Assembly (NCBI GenBank): GCA_963082975.1
Contig: OY720348.1
Span: 63,699,719-63,763,718, forward strand
Direction of reading: 5' to 3'
Length of the DNA: 64,000 bases
Source of the DNA: Labia minor
Taxonomy: Eukaryota > Arthropoda > Insecta > Dermaptera > Spongiphoridae
The position numbers and the translations under genes were made by a program. Below are positions 33,001 to 44,074 of the stretch, one piece after another. The notes below the pieces were generated by a model. It was not told the origin of the DNA. It worked only from the letters and a program-made list of their open reading frames with translations, and ran no database searches. Each line of letters starts with the position of its first letter. Position 1 is the first letter of the stretch.

Positions 33001-33290
33001 TAGGCGCCACTGGGTGAGAGGCTAGCGTCGATGTCTCACATTCACGTGGCCCCGGGTTTAAGTTCCGGGCCTGGCAACGGAATTTCTCTAACTGGGGTCT
33101 ATGGGACGGAGTCAACCCAGCCTCTGGGATCAACATTGGGAAGCTACTTGATAAAAAGTAGAGCCTCCGATCAGGAAAATCAAGATAAAGGTTGATAGGA
33201 CTCGTTTTACTGATCATAGGACACCTAGCTGATATAACCACTTGATAGGCGTTGTCCTTGCGTAGGACGTACAAAAGTCAGAGGTTTTTT
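33001..33290 (+). mobile_element. tRNA-derived SINE, copy 1
   Basis: The head reads like a tRNA: box A-like GGTGAGAGGCTAGCG near 33013, and a T-arm-like hairpin CCCGG GTTTAAGTT CCGGG at about 33052-33071 that contains a box B-like GGTTTAAGTTCC. The body (CTGGCAAC, TGGGGTCT, CTACTTGATAAAAAGTAGAG, TACTGATCATA, ACTTGATAGGCG) recurs in the same order at 58441-58727 on the other strand. The 3' end is T9. A 15-bp direct repeat of low complexity flanks it (TTTAATAATTTTTTT at 32985 and 33291). The tRNA-like part is not a usable tRNA: no acceptor stem pairs. Confidence 0.8.
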
Positions 33291-33305
33291 TTTAATAATT
33301 TTTTT

Positions 33306-33694
33306 TTTTTTAGTAATATTCTAATATTGTATCGAGTAGAGTTAGAAGAAAATAGCATCATAATCTTCACTCATATTTCTTATTTTTTCTTTTTTTATTT
33401 TCTTTCTTTTTCTTTTGATTTCAAATAATATTTCATAAATTCCTATTATTGAATATCTTTTATTTATTTTAATTTCGTTTCAGTGAATCTTTGCCAAAAT
33501 TATATTTCTTACCAAAATCGATATAAATGAATATTTATTTATTTTTGACTTTGAACCTGAGACAATTTAAATTCAAATAATAATAATAATGATAACATTT
33601 TACTTCAGACCGTCTGTTTAAGAGATATTTTATTTTATTGATATTAAAATGTGTGAAAGTCAGTGTAAATTGATTTAACAGTTCTATAGTCTAC

Positions 33695-33726
<32 letters not shown>

Positions 33727-34243
33727 ATGTTGTTAGGTTCGAATTAATATGATACCAGTGAAGTAGTCGTCTAGTAAATGAACGAAGAGATGCCACTCTA
33801 TTGATTTTGTTAACAAGGCAGGCAATTTCTCATCAGGATATTGCAATAGAACAGTTAGTTAAAATAACAACAGGACGAGCAAACTCAACGTGAAAATTTT
33901 AATTGCAAGGCCTGAATGCGCTTCACCCCCCACCCCTCTCACTGCCTCATCCCCCTTACCCACCGCCTCATCCCCCTTACCCACCGCTCTACTTCTCTCT
34001 TCCCGAATGGCACATGCGTATCAGCCAACCGAGGATGAGTAGCCCCAGGTTGTAATCCACTCATTTCAAGTGAATTTGTTGGATCCGATTCTAATTGTTC
34101 TTAAACATTTCAAATTAATTGTAATGAATAAATAACGAGCGTTGATGATTAATCTTCCACAAGTGAAATTTGTAGTTTTCAATTTGCTCCAAGCTCTTAA
34201 GTGTAGTTAATGAAATTTGAATTTAAAATCATGATTAATGCTC
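33306..34243. other. No gene; C-rich block with a short tandem repeat
   Basis: 33306-33890 is AT-rich, with (TA)n at 33696-33719. Positions 33895-34040 are C-rich and contain CCTCATCCCCCTTACCCACC twice in tandem (about 33945-33985), then a mixed block. No frame is supported. It may be host regulatory sequence. Confidence 0.5.
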
Positions 34244-34500
34244 TTAAGGGAACAAAGTGAAGTAAACATGTGTGTTGCCAACGCACCAATGAATATCTGT
34301 CAAAAACGGGCCTCGTAGAAGTCTATTTGATATTGAGGACCAGTGGGTGGGGAAGGGGGTGGGGGGAGGGTGACCCATGGTCATTCGGACCCGTAGAGGC
34401 AGGCCTTCGGGCTCTAATACGATTTCCGGCTCAATAAATTGATGGCTTTCAAACTCATCTGCCAATCATAAAGAGGATTGACTGACCCCCTCCGCCCCTA
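34244..34500. other. G-rich mixed block with a G-quadruplex candidate
   Basis: Less AT-rich than its surroundings and without another copy in the window. Positions 34344-34370 hold four G runs (GGGG, GGGGG, GGGGGG, GGG) separated by one or two bases. The minus-strand 73-codon frame over this block has no recognised family. Confidence 0.5.
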
Positions 34501-35727
34501 AGAAGCGACATTTATGCACAGGAATGCAAATCTCTTTAATAAACGATTTCCAATTATTTCAATAGAAAAAAAAAATAAATAAAGTTCAAATATTAATAAC
34601 ATTCGTTGGAACTCAATGAAAAGACTAAAAAAAAAAACAGTATTGACCAGAATTGGAATTAACCAAAGCAGGACAACTCGATTTAACTCCCAACGAATCT
34701 AATCGTTTTTTTAAATTGATTATTATTATTTTCCAATTTTAATACACTTTACCAATCTCAATATAAATTCAAAATCCGTCGCTTTGATGCAATAGAATTT
34801 AATTCTGGAGACAGAAGTGAAAAATTATAAAAGTTTTCAATGCTTTGAAACTGTTTAACACAATTAAATAACTAATCATCATTAACAAGATATTATAATA
34901 ATAAATTAAAATTTTCCAAAATTAAAAATGTGACATATTATTCTAATAAAAAAATATTCCAAAAATTGATATGAAAAAAAAAATAAGATTTTTATTAATT
35001 TATTTTTTTTTTAATTTATTTCTTTTGATTGAAAATATATTCTTAATAATTAAATTAACTTCTTATTCGAAATAAAAAGTATTTTATTTATTATTCATGA
35101 AAATATCTTAAAATTCAGATAAAATATTTAGAATCTACATATAAACATTGAATTTGACTAATTAGTATTAAGACAAAAAAACAAAAAAAAAAAACGTGCT
35201 AAATTTCCAGAATTTTTATTTAAGAAGATTCTTTTGAAAATTTAAGTGCTTAATGTAAAAAAAAATATATATATTTTCAAGATTTTTTTTTTTTTTATAA
35301 ATTAATTTGTTTTGAAGTTATAATTAATGTACATATAATAATTAGATCTTTTTATTTCACTGGAATATGTTGAAAATATGTTCTAAGAATTTATAATCAG
35401 CACTTCTTTTATAAATAAAATATATTTTATTTGAAATGAAAAATTTTAAACTGCTTCGGGTCTCTCCCAAATGTTGGGGTTTATTTTCTCAACAATAAAC
35501 TAAAATATGAAAATTGGGTCTAGTTGAACTAAAATTGACCCTATCTAGTTATTATAATATGATAAGAAAGCAATTTGTATGTAATCTTTGGAGAAGGGGA
35601 GTTGTTGTTATTTAAGAGAATAATTAATGTGAATTGGAATAATAATAATATTAATAATTCTTCATTTAACACTTACCTTTATTTTAATAAGAGGTAAGCT
35701 TTTTATAATAATATTAATTCATATTAT
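34501..35727. other. No gene recognised
   Basis: Very AT-rich with many A or T runs. No repeat match or frame is supported. Confidence 0.55.
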
Positions 35728-36305
35728 TAGATATAATTTAAAATATTTAAATATATTTATTTGACAATTATTTTATTTAATTATTTATTAGGCAGGGTAT
35801 GAGTTGGGTATAAATATATATCTGCAGAAGATTCATTTTGGGTTCTTCAGGGTCTATTGTTCATGTTTTATTTTATTCTAGATAATTTAAATATATTTAA
35901 TTTACAATTATTTTATTTAATTATTTATTAGGCTGGGTAAGAGTTGGGTATAAATATATATCTGCAGAAGATTCATTTTGGGTTCTTCAGGGTCTATTGT
36001 TCATGTTTTATTTTATTCTAGATAATTTAAATATATTTAATTTACAATTATTTTATTTAATTATTTATTAGGCTGGGTAAGAGTTGGGTATAAATATATA
36101 TCTGCAGAAGATTCATTTTGGGTTCTTCAGGGTCTATTGTTCATGTTTTATTTTATTCTAGATAATTTAAATATATTTATTTTACAATTATTTTACAATT
36201 TTTTTATTTGATTATTTATTAGGCTGGGTAAGAGTTAGTTAGATGTATATACCTGTAGATTCACTTTGGGTTCTTCAGAGTCTATTGTTCATGTTTTATT
36301 TTTTC
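35728..36305. repeat. 140-bp tandem array, four units
   Basis: TCTGCAGAAGATTCATTTTG occurs at 35821, 35961 and 36101, exactly 140 bp apart, and a diverged fourth copy (CCTGTAGATTCACTTTGGGT) lies at about 36252. Each unit also carries GGGTTCTTCAGGGTCTATTG and TTATTTATTAGGCTGGGTAA. Units two and three are almost identical, so the array expanded recently. Confidence 0.92.
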
Positions 36306-38880
36306 GTAGGAGGAAATATGGAATTGCCCGAAACTACTATATTCATTCATACTAATAAAATACATTAAACCTCAATGTATTGGACCTATCCAATCCATCG
36401 ACTTCACTACCATTGAAAAATATTTAAAATTTATTTTAATTATTCAATCCGGATTATTGGAAAATGAACTGAAATTTTGAGTTGAAGAAGAAATTGTACC
36501 TTTAAGCGATGGTACTCTGTTTTAATATATCTTATCATAATTAGAATCATTAAAGTTAATAATAATAATAATAATAATATTAATGCAGATAATAATCATT
36601 ATAGAGTAAAATATAATTAAGCGAGAAAGTGTCTAAAGGAGTGGGGATTGGGGAGATTTGAAAATAAAATTCGTAACATTCATGGAAACTTTTGTTGAAT
36701 GTTAAAGTGATTAGAGGTGGGGGCTGTAAGAAAAAGTTTAATGAGAACATGAATGAGCGAGTAAATATTTTTGTTCTGTTTTCTTGTTTACTGAAGCTAA
36801 TTGCTCATAGATTGAAGAGCAATTAAATCTCTAATCTATCAACAATCGTTCAACATCCTATCATCTTATTCTTATTGTAAATTAATCAAATAAAAAGCAA
36901 TCTAAGTTAATAATCCAATATTGACATAAAAAAAAAATATTTACCATCAATAGGAGATCAAATTTATGGAAGAGAACTTTGAAGTATGCGCAGGATAATT
37001 TTAAAAAGTAACAATTGAATGACGCATGCGTAGTATATACAACTTATTGCGCATTGGAAACATCCAACTGTCTGTTACAATAATTTTCAAATATTATCAC
37101 AAATTATAATTCCAAATTATTATACATTATTAAAAAGATATTGATTCATTTTTTTCCTCTTTTGTTATATATATATTCAATTTTTTTCTAATTAAAATTA
37201 TTTTTATTGAATTTTGTTATATTTTTCATTTTTTCACCTCAGTATTTTTAAATATTTAAAGCACAAAATGAGATCGTTTGGTTTCGTACTTAGAATATAT
37301 CAGCTGTCGGACATTGCATTATTTTAATTTATTAAATAAATTTAATTAAAATATTAAACACTATACTTATAAAAAGAATTTAATAAATAAATAAATAAAA
37401 TAATAATAAATAAATTCTAAATCTTTTTTTTTTTCAAACGCCTCTAGGGGCCGTAGGACAAACAGAAAATAAATTCTCAACGCTCTTAGATTTACTAACT
37501 CACTTGGGAGGTGGTTACATATAAATATTTATTAAATAGGGATAAGCCCAAATGGTTGCAAGGAAACATAATTTTTTATGCTCATTCAAAACTCAAAATA
37601 AAAACTCTCAAAAACAGAAAATGAATTTAAAAATCTATTTAATAAAATATAAATAATATTAAAACTGATTATGGGAGTACTTAATATATATATAGTCTTT
37701 TGTTTGACACATATATGGCATTTCTGTAGTATTCTTCTAAGTATTATTATTATTATTATTATTATTTATATAAATATAAATTATTTTTCATTTTCACACA
37801 ATAAATATATTTTTAAATACAAGCACACAGGGATGATGTTAAATAAACAAAGTTTCAGTATGTTAAATTAGGCGAATAAGGTGGGTGTGGAACGCTATGG
37901 TTTGATTTTTGGTCAAATACTTACAAATGACTTTTGTTGTATGGAAAGTGGAGGTGCAAAAACTAGAAATTGTCTGGTCATAATTCTGAATAGTTTATTC
38001 TGGTGAAAGAAAAACAAAGAAGAGAATAATTGTAGAAAGGTTAAATGACAGAGGAGGAAACGCTAGCTAAATGAGTTGGTGTATAAATACGTAGCCATCC
38101 CATGAATCTAATCTCGGGCCTTATTATTCTTAATCCGAGCGTTAATTCACCTCCTAAAACAATTATCTCCTCGGTTGTTTATACGAATTCTCTCTTTCAA
38201 CCATATCTTTGATTGTTTCGACCATGTGAAAAAAAAATCATAATTAACAGAAACAAATCTTAATTAATCTGGTATTTATTTATTTTATACTTAAAAAATC
38301 ATTAAAATTCCAACAAAAAAAAAAAAATCAACACCTCCCGGGCATTTTACAAATCTTAACAAAGCACAAACTCTTTTGTGTTTGAAAATTATTTGCCATT
38401 TAAAATTTTTTCTTTTTTTCTTTAAAATGAATTTCGTTTTCGTATCTCTCTTGATTATTATTATTTTCTTTTACTATATTTAAAATACAGAATATAAAAA
38501 AAAAATAGTAAATTATACAAATAAATAACAAACAAAATAATCTTTTGGGGACTATTATTTAAATTTTATCGTTATGTTTATTAAAGGTGTTAAACTCTCC
38601 CCCATGTGTGTTAGATTATCTTTTTATTTATTCATTTTTATAATTTTTTTCCAATGTAAAAATCTATTGTAATATATTTGCTTCAATAAAAAATAAATAA
38701 AAAAGTATTTATTTACAGGTCAATGAAGATAATTTATAAGTTAAACAGAAAATATTTTCGTAGGATTTAAAAATCATTAAAAGACCAAAAGAGATTTGTA
38801 TTATGATTATATTATGTTGAATTACCATACTTTAGTCACAATGGAAATACGGAAATGATTAAACATAAATTTCTTATTAC
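36306..38880. other. No gene recognised
   Basis: AT-rich with trinucleotide tracts ((AAT)n near 36558-36580, (ATT)n near 37744-37765) and some mixed sequence at 36640-36800 and 37860-38200. Frames seen here are short and unrecognised. Confidence 0.5.
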
Positions 38881-39170
38881 ACACCTTTTTGGACCAAACG
38901 CCCACTTCGTAAGGCCGGCTTCATAATTCGCCCCCCACCCTATAAATTTTAACAGATAAAAATTCAAAATCATCTTACATTTTTTTTTTATAGATACATA
39001 TTGAAAAAAATTGAAAAAAGCGGAAAAGGCCTGATCGCAAAATCATCTTACATTTTTTTTAGAGTTGAAAATGTTTTCGACCCCAAAAATAAATTATCGC
39101 CCCCCAAAATCGTATAGTCAAATAATCGCCCCCTTTAAGATGTCTATCGCCCAGGTTGGGAATCACTAGC
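38881..39170. mobile_element. hAT-like MITE, second copy of the 62474 family
   Basis: Collinear with 62490-62760: TTTTTGGACCAAACGCC, TTCGTAAGGCCGGCT, ATTGAAAAAAGCGGAAA, GCCTGATCGCAAAATCATCT, ATAATCGCCCCCTTTAAGAT and GGTTGGGAATCACT. The right end is kept. The left end has decayed (TTATTACACACC where the other copy has TACTCAACC). Confidence 0.8.
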
Positions 39171-40298
39171 TTAATTCATATCTTTAAAAAACAATGATTT
39201 ATTAATTTAAATATTTAATATAAATATAAATTATTTTTCATTTTCACTCAATATATATATATAGTTATTAAATATATGCACAGAGGGATAATATGGGGAT
39301 TTGTATTATGATTATACGAACCAGTCTGTAGAATGACAAAATTATACTTCTTACCTGAAAATAAAGAAAATAAATTATTAATTATAAATCAAACAAATAT
39401 TAATTTTAAATCTAATAAATTAAAACTTATTTTTACAGAAGTTCTGAAATCAAATCAAAATTCAAATTTGGAATTTTTATAGAACTTCATGACAAATATC
39501 AAATTTAATATTGTGATCTATATTAAGTGTCTTTATTATGATAATAATTATAAGTTCTATTATATATATATATATATATATATATATCCTTTATTTTAAA
39601 ATAATTTTGAAACCTTATATGGCATAGAAAAGAACACTGTATATATTTACATTCAGTATTTTGGTAGGCAAATCGCAAAATGTTAGCAATGGAACGTTGC
39701 TGAGATAAGGAAAGGGTATGAATTTTATAAGGACTGAAATTCGAAAAAGCCCATATTTTTACTAAAAACTAATCAGTATTTACAATCATACACTACAAAA
39801 TTGGTAACTCTGATGGTTTCTTGCCTACCAGCGCATGTTCTCTATTATACAAATTGTTTATTATGCCTTACTGATAAATTTCTAAAGGAGTTAAGTGTAG
39901 AAGGAAATTTGAATATAACTTTCAATTTATGAATATACTTCAGAACAGATTTATTAATTAATTAAGTAATCCATTACAATCACTTAAAGCCCATTGAATA
40001 TAATGTAATTGTTTTTAAAAAGGAAAACGTCATTCTATTAAGATGATATTGTAAAAAAATTTAAAATTTTTTCCATAATTGGAAAAAAAAAATGATTATT
40101 GAAATCAATACCTTCAACATTATAATAAAAAGAGCGGACAGAAAGCCATCTCTCGATACGGTCTGTCAACCAAAGATGCAACAATTCAAGTGGTTGACTA
40201 CATTTCACTTTTAATATAAAGAGAACTTTTACTTTCAATCAATTATATAACTATTATATAATTATTATAAAATAAGTTGATCTGTGGCCAGGCGCAGA
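39171..40298. other. No gene recognised
   Basis: AT-rich, with (TA)n at 39559-39587. No feature is supported. Confidence 0.5.
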
Positions 40299-40797
40299 AC
40301 CGACCGACGATTTGAAATAAATTAATTTCCAGCTACAGAAACAATTTCAATATTTATAATTTTATTTTATTTATAATATATAAGGAGGCGCTGGCTGTGA
40401 CGTCATATAATTTTAAATTAAGAAAAAACTAATCAAGATGATTTTTCCCGTCGATAAAACCAATACAAAGTGCATGATTCGTGGAGATATGTAAAAAATC
40501 TCCTCATGTGAAATTTTGTGTGAAACTACCACTTCCGGTCTCCGGGTTTACACCAAAATTTGATCCAATCATCACACTGATGCATTAAGTAAATATACCA
40601 AATTCTACCAAAATCCGTTGAGCTGTTCAAGCTGTACACATCTATATGGAGGGATGGACAGACGGACGGACGGACAGACATCATGCTAAAAATACTTTTT
40701 TCTGTTAAGAAAATGCATGATTCGTGGAGATATGTAAAAATCTCCACATGTGAAATTTGGTATGAAAAAACTACCTCCCGTGCTATCGTCGGTCGGT
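40299..40797. mobile_element. Element with 13-bp perfect inverted ends and internal duplications
   Basis: ACCGACCGACGAT (40299-40311) and ATCGTCGGTCGGT (40785-40797) are perfect inverted ends. Inside lie a partial family Z copy (40370-40455), a CATGATTCGTGGAGATATGT block that occurs twice (40472 and 40713), and a (GGAC)n-like tract at 40655-40680 preceded by AAAATCCGTTGAGCTGTTC, an arrangement common in arthropod microsatellite-associated elements. No transposase is seen. Confidence 0.65.
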
Positions 40798-41561
40798 AAA
40801 AAAGAAATAAAATTGTATTTCATTTATTAATTAATTTTTTTAAGTTTATTTTGTTCAATATTTTATTAACTAATAACATGATTATCTGTCATATATTTAA
40901 AATTCTTTCAATATTTATAAACGGTAAAGGTTATACATTTTCATTATAATTAATTTAAAAAAAATCCAATTACGAATGTTAATTACAGATTGATTATATA
41001 ATGTAGGGGATGATATATTGCGATTCAAATAATTTATATCTACTAGCTTTATTGTTATTTATTATAGGAATGAAATAATTAAAAACTCATTGACCTGAAG
41101 TCATCTAAAAATGAAAATTTCATAAAATCATTTAAAGTTAGTTTGTAATATACCTAGAAATATGTTTTTGAGAATGGATGGTTGTTAGATAATAAAATTA
41201 ATATTTTTGTTTAAAATTTTATTTCATATTAATTTTAACTTAAACATATAGGTCCGTTTTTAAAATAAATCAAAAAATTTATTAATAATTAGAAATAATT
41301 AATTATTGATGAATTAATTTTAGAATATAAAGAATTTGTCATTTTTAATGATTTTAGTAATACTAGTGCAATATACTCGAGATGGCCAGTGATAGGTTCC
41401 CGAGGTGGTGCTCTAATAGATTCAGATCTCTCGAGGACTCTACCAATTACAGATACACAGAATCTCTGGTAAACCCAGGGTGGTAACCCAGAAATAAACA
41501 AATGTTAATATTTGGGTAGCTAAGGATATTTTATGAGGAGAAAGAGAGAGAGAGTGTTCGG
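40798..41561. other. No gene; mixed block at 41360-41500
   Basis: AT-rich, then a less AT-rich block (41360-41500) and a short (GA)n tract at 41541-41553. No protein family is recognised in any frame. Confidence 0.5.
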
Positions 41562-41731
41562 AGGTTAACTTACGCACTAATATCTGAGAAATTGGAGGTC
41601 AACGTACGCACTAATATCTGGGAAATTGGAGGTCAGCGAATGCACTAATATCTGGGAAATTGGAGGTCAACGTACGCACTAATATCTGAGAAATTGGCGG
41701 TCAACGTACGCACTAATATCTGGGAAATTGG
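41562..41731. repeat. 34-bp tandem array, five units
   Basis: Five successive 34-bp units, each of the form AGGTCAACGTACGCACTAAT followed by ATCTGGGAAATTGG, with one to three changes per unit. The array stops abruptly at 41731. Confidence 0.93.
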
Positions 41732-42223
41732 AACGCATTGATGATATGGTGAGTGTTCCACCGATTCAATTGGATTCTCAATTGTTGCAAATTGAGAACA
41801 TCTTACGAGAGGGACATATCGTACTATTTCGGCTGCAACAGCTACAGATTCGACCAAAATTCACTCTGCATAGTCTTCATTCGTCAAAAATTGGAAACCC
41901 TGAGGCATATTCGAGGATATAAGATACCAAATCACCACCGATACCATTGACGAGAAGACTTTATTCAGTCTATTATCCCCATCTAGTCAATCTGAGCTAA
42001 AAAATATCTGAGATTCCATAAAGGGCGTCCTTCTACTCTGAATCTTCATTCTCAGTGAATAGTTCAACTCTATGACCAGTGAGATTCGGTTCCTATTCAT
42101 TTTCTATTCTTCACTCGTGTTAATTATTTTTTGAAAATTGTTAATTGTAATTGCAAATATTTAAATTAATTCGAATTCGGAATACCATTATACTTTAAAA
42201 ATCAATATTTTTTTTAAATTTTT
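41732..42223. other. No gene recognised; complex non-repeated block
   Basis: Less AT-rich sequence continues from the 34-bp array to about 42110. Two overlapping plus-strand frames (41728-41922, 41753-41950) have no recognised family. It may be part of the unit from which the array expanded. Confidence 0.45.
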
Positions 42224-42781
42224 ACTATTTCGCCAGAGATAGTATTGCGATCACGAAAATTTTCAATGTCGAGATATTTTTGAAGGTTCCTGAATCATTT
42301 TTACTAAGGTTGAGAAAAATGTCTGTCTGTGTGTGGGGGGGTGTAGACAAGATTACGCAAAAACGGTTTGAGCTAGTCATACAATTTTGTATACGGGAAT
42401 TATTCAAAATTCGTAGTTTTCTAACAGTTTTGAGAAATGTAGCTCTTTCGCAAGAGGACTATTACCTAACAAATTTTCATTTTTTTTTTCTCTAATCTCA
42501 CCGTAAAAATAAAACATATATTTAAATAATTTTTAACATAAAAAAAAATTGTATAAAACTGCAATATATAAAATTTCAGCTTGATTGAATCGCAGAAAGT
42601 ACCCGAATTAATTTTTTAACAAATCACGCGCCACGACGTGGTGCCATCAACAAAGAGACAAATAAACATTATTTATTAATTTTAATTTATAATTAATAAT
42701 TAATTAAATTTTTAATTTAAATATAATGTATGTTATTTAATCCAATTCATATTGCGAGATAGTAGAATGGAGACTCTCCAG
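42224..42781 (-). mobile_element. Family X element (X8), distal part of the left unit
   Basis: Contains all X blocks in inverted order, with a short (TG)n tract (CTGTGTGTGGGG). It shares with 56712-57159 the changed head GGAGAGTCTCCATTC and the loss of the ACCAGCGCG segment, so X was already in this state before the unit was copied. Confidence 0.85.
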
Positions 42782-43424
42782 ATTTTATTATTATCAGTAG
42801 TAATCCTTGGTCCAAATAGTCTATAAGCTATTGCTAGTTAGAAAAAAATAAAACTGAAGCCATCTAATTAAAACAACATAATATTATATATATAAGATAT
42901 AGATCAAATATTTTATCCATCCAAATTTAAATATATTTTTCATCTTGAATTGAAAATCAAGTTATTTTAATGAATTTGTACCATTTTAGGAAACAAATTT
43001 TTGATGTGTCATTTTTAGAAAACCCATTTAACAATTGTAATAAATAATTAAAAAATTGTAAAATTTTTAAAGTTTAATATATAAATAATAATAAATTGTA
43101 TAAATTTGTCAAAGGGTCAGGAGAGCTCGGTGTTCCAGGTAAGATTATATATATTATCAATAACATTGTTCCCTGTAAGTTTTACGAATTGAAAATATAC
43201 ATCAAATTGTTCATTATATACAAGCAATTAATTACAATAAGTATATTAAAATTGCATACCCGTGTAAAAATTAAAAATTTGGCCCATATACAATCATTAA
43301 TATTAATAATCAGTTAAATATATAAAATTTTAAAGAAATGAACATACAACTACAAAATATATAACATTAATCAAATAAAGAATCAAAAATAAATCTTTAG
43401 TCTGCATTAATACGCCTTTTATTC

Positions 43425-43580
43425 AAAAAGTAGGTATTAATAAATGTTTAATATTATTAAATTACTTTTTACAATAATTTCATTCTAAAAAACTTTTCAC
43501 CTGTATGAATAATTAAATGACAATTCAAATATGATTAAATTAAATTGAAAAATGCTTGTCTCTTGTAAGAATTATAAGTT
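43425..43580 (-). pseudogene. Decayed zinc-finger remnants downstream of the gene
   Basis: The minus strand contains degenerate finger pieces such as CATACAGGTGAAAAG and TTGTAAAAAGTAAT, matching 56061-56202 in the right unit. They lie outside the open frame and suggest that the ancestral array was longer. Confidence 0.5.
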
Positions 43581-43835
43581 ACGGATTTTTATAAAGTTTC
43601 TTTTTTATTTACAATTACAGATTACTAAAAAGAAAGAATCATTAGACATATTTTAAACTTGTATAAATAAATAATAAATAAAATAACATATGAATAATAA
43701 AATGATAGGATTCTTGAATGTAATAGTTAATTAGTAATAATGTATTTATGAATAGAGGAAATAAAATAGTAAAATAGATACAAAGTTAAATAATTTAAAT
43801 TTTTATTGTTTTAATCTACAATTTGTGCTATAAAG

Positions 43836-43944
43836 CAGTGCTCCGCAACCGGTGTGACGCGGCACACTGGTTTGCCTTAAAGGAGATACAGGTGTGCCGC
43901 CGCGATCAAATGAAACTTAGAAATCCGCATAATTATGTCTATTT
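43836..43944. mobile_element. hAT-type MITE inserted in the left unit only
   Basis: A 109-bp insert starts CAGTGCTCCGCAACCGG, with the GTGTGACGCGGCACAC style of hAT ends. It is flanked by a perfect 8-bp direct repeat CTATAAAG (43828-43835 and 43945-43952). The matching place in the right unit (about 55815) has a single, uninterrupted CTTTATAG, that is, the empty site. The right end of the insert lacks a clear inverted repeat, so it may be end-truncated. Confidence 0.9.
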
Positions 43945-44074
43945 CTATAAAGTATATAAACTATTTTCAAAGAAAATATTGTTATCATTATTAAACCAAT
44001 TTTTCAAATATTAGGTATTAATAAATATTTAAATATCTAAATGTGATTTTTGATTAAATTTCTTTTCACAATAA

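Noticed and set aside
33003..33075. tRNA gene.
   Set aside because: It has box A- and box B-like segments and a T-arm-like hairpin, but no acceptor or anticodon stem pairs. The same body follows in a second diverged copy, so it is a SINE head.
32972..33274. 100-codon minus-strand frame.
   Set aside because: It lies antisense to the SINE at 33001-33290, so it is a chance frame in a repeat.
35728..36305. CRISPR-like array.
   Set aside because: The units are contiguous 140-bp tandem repeats without unique spacers, in a eukaryotic context.
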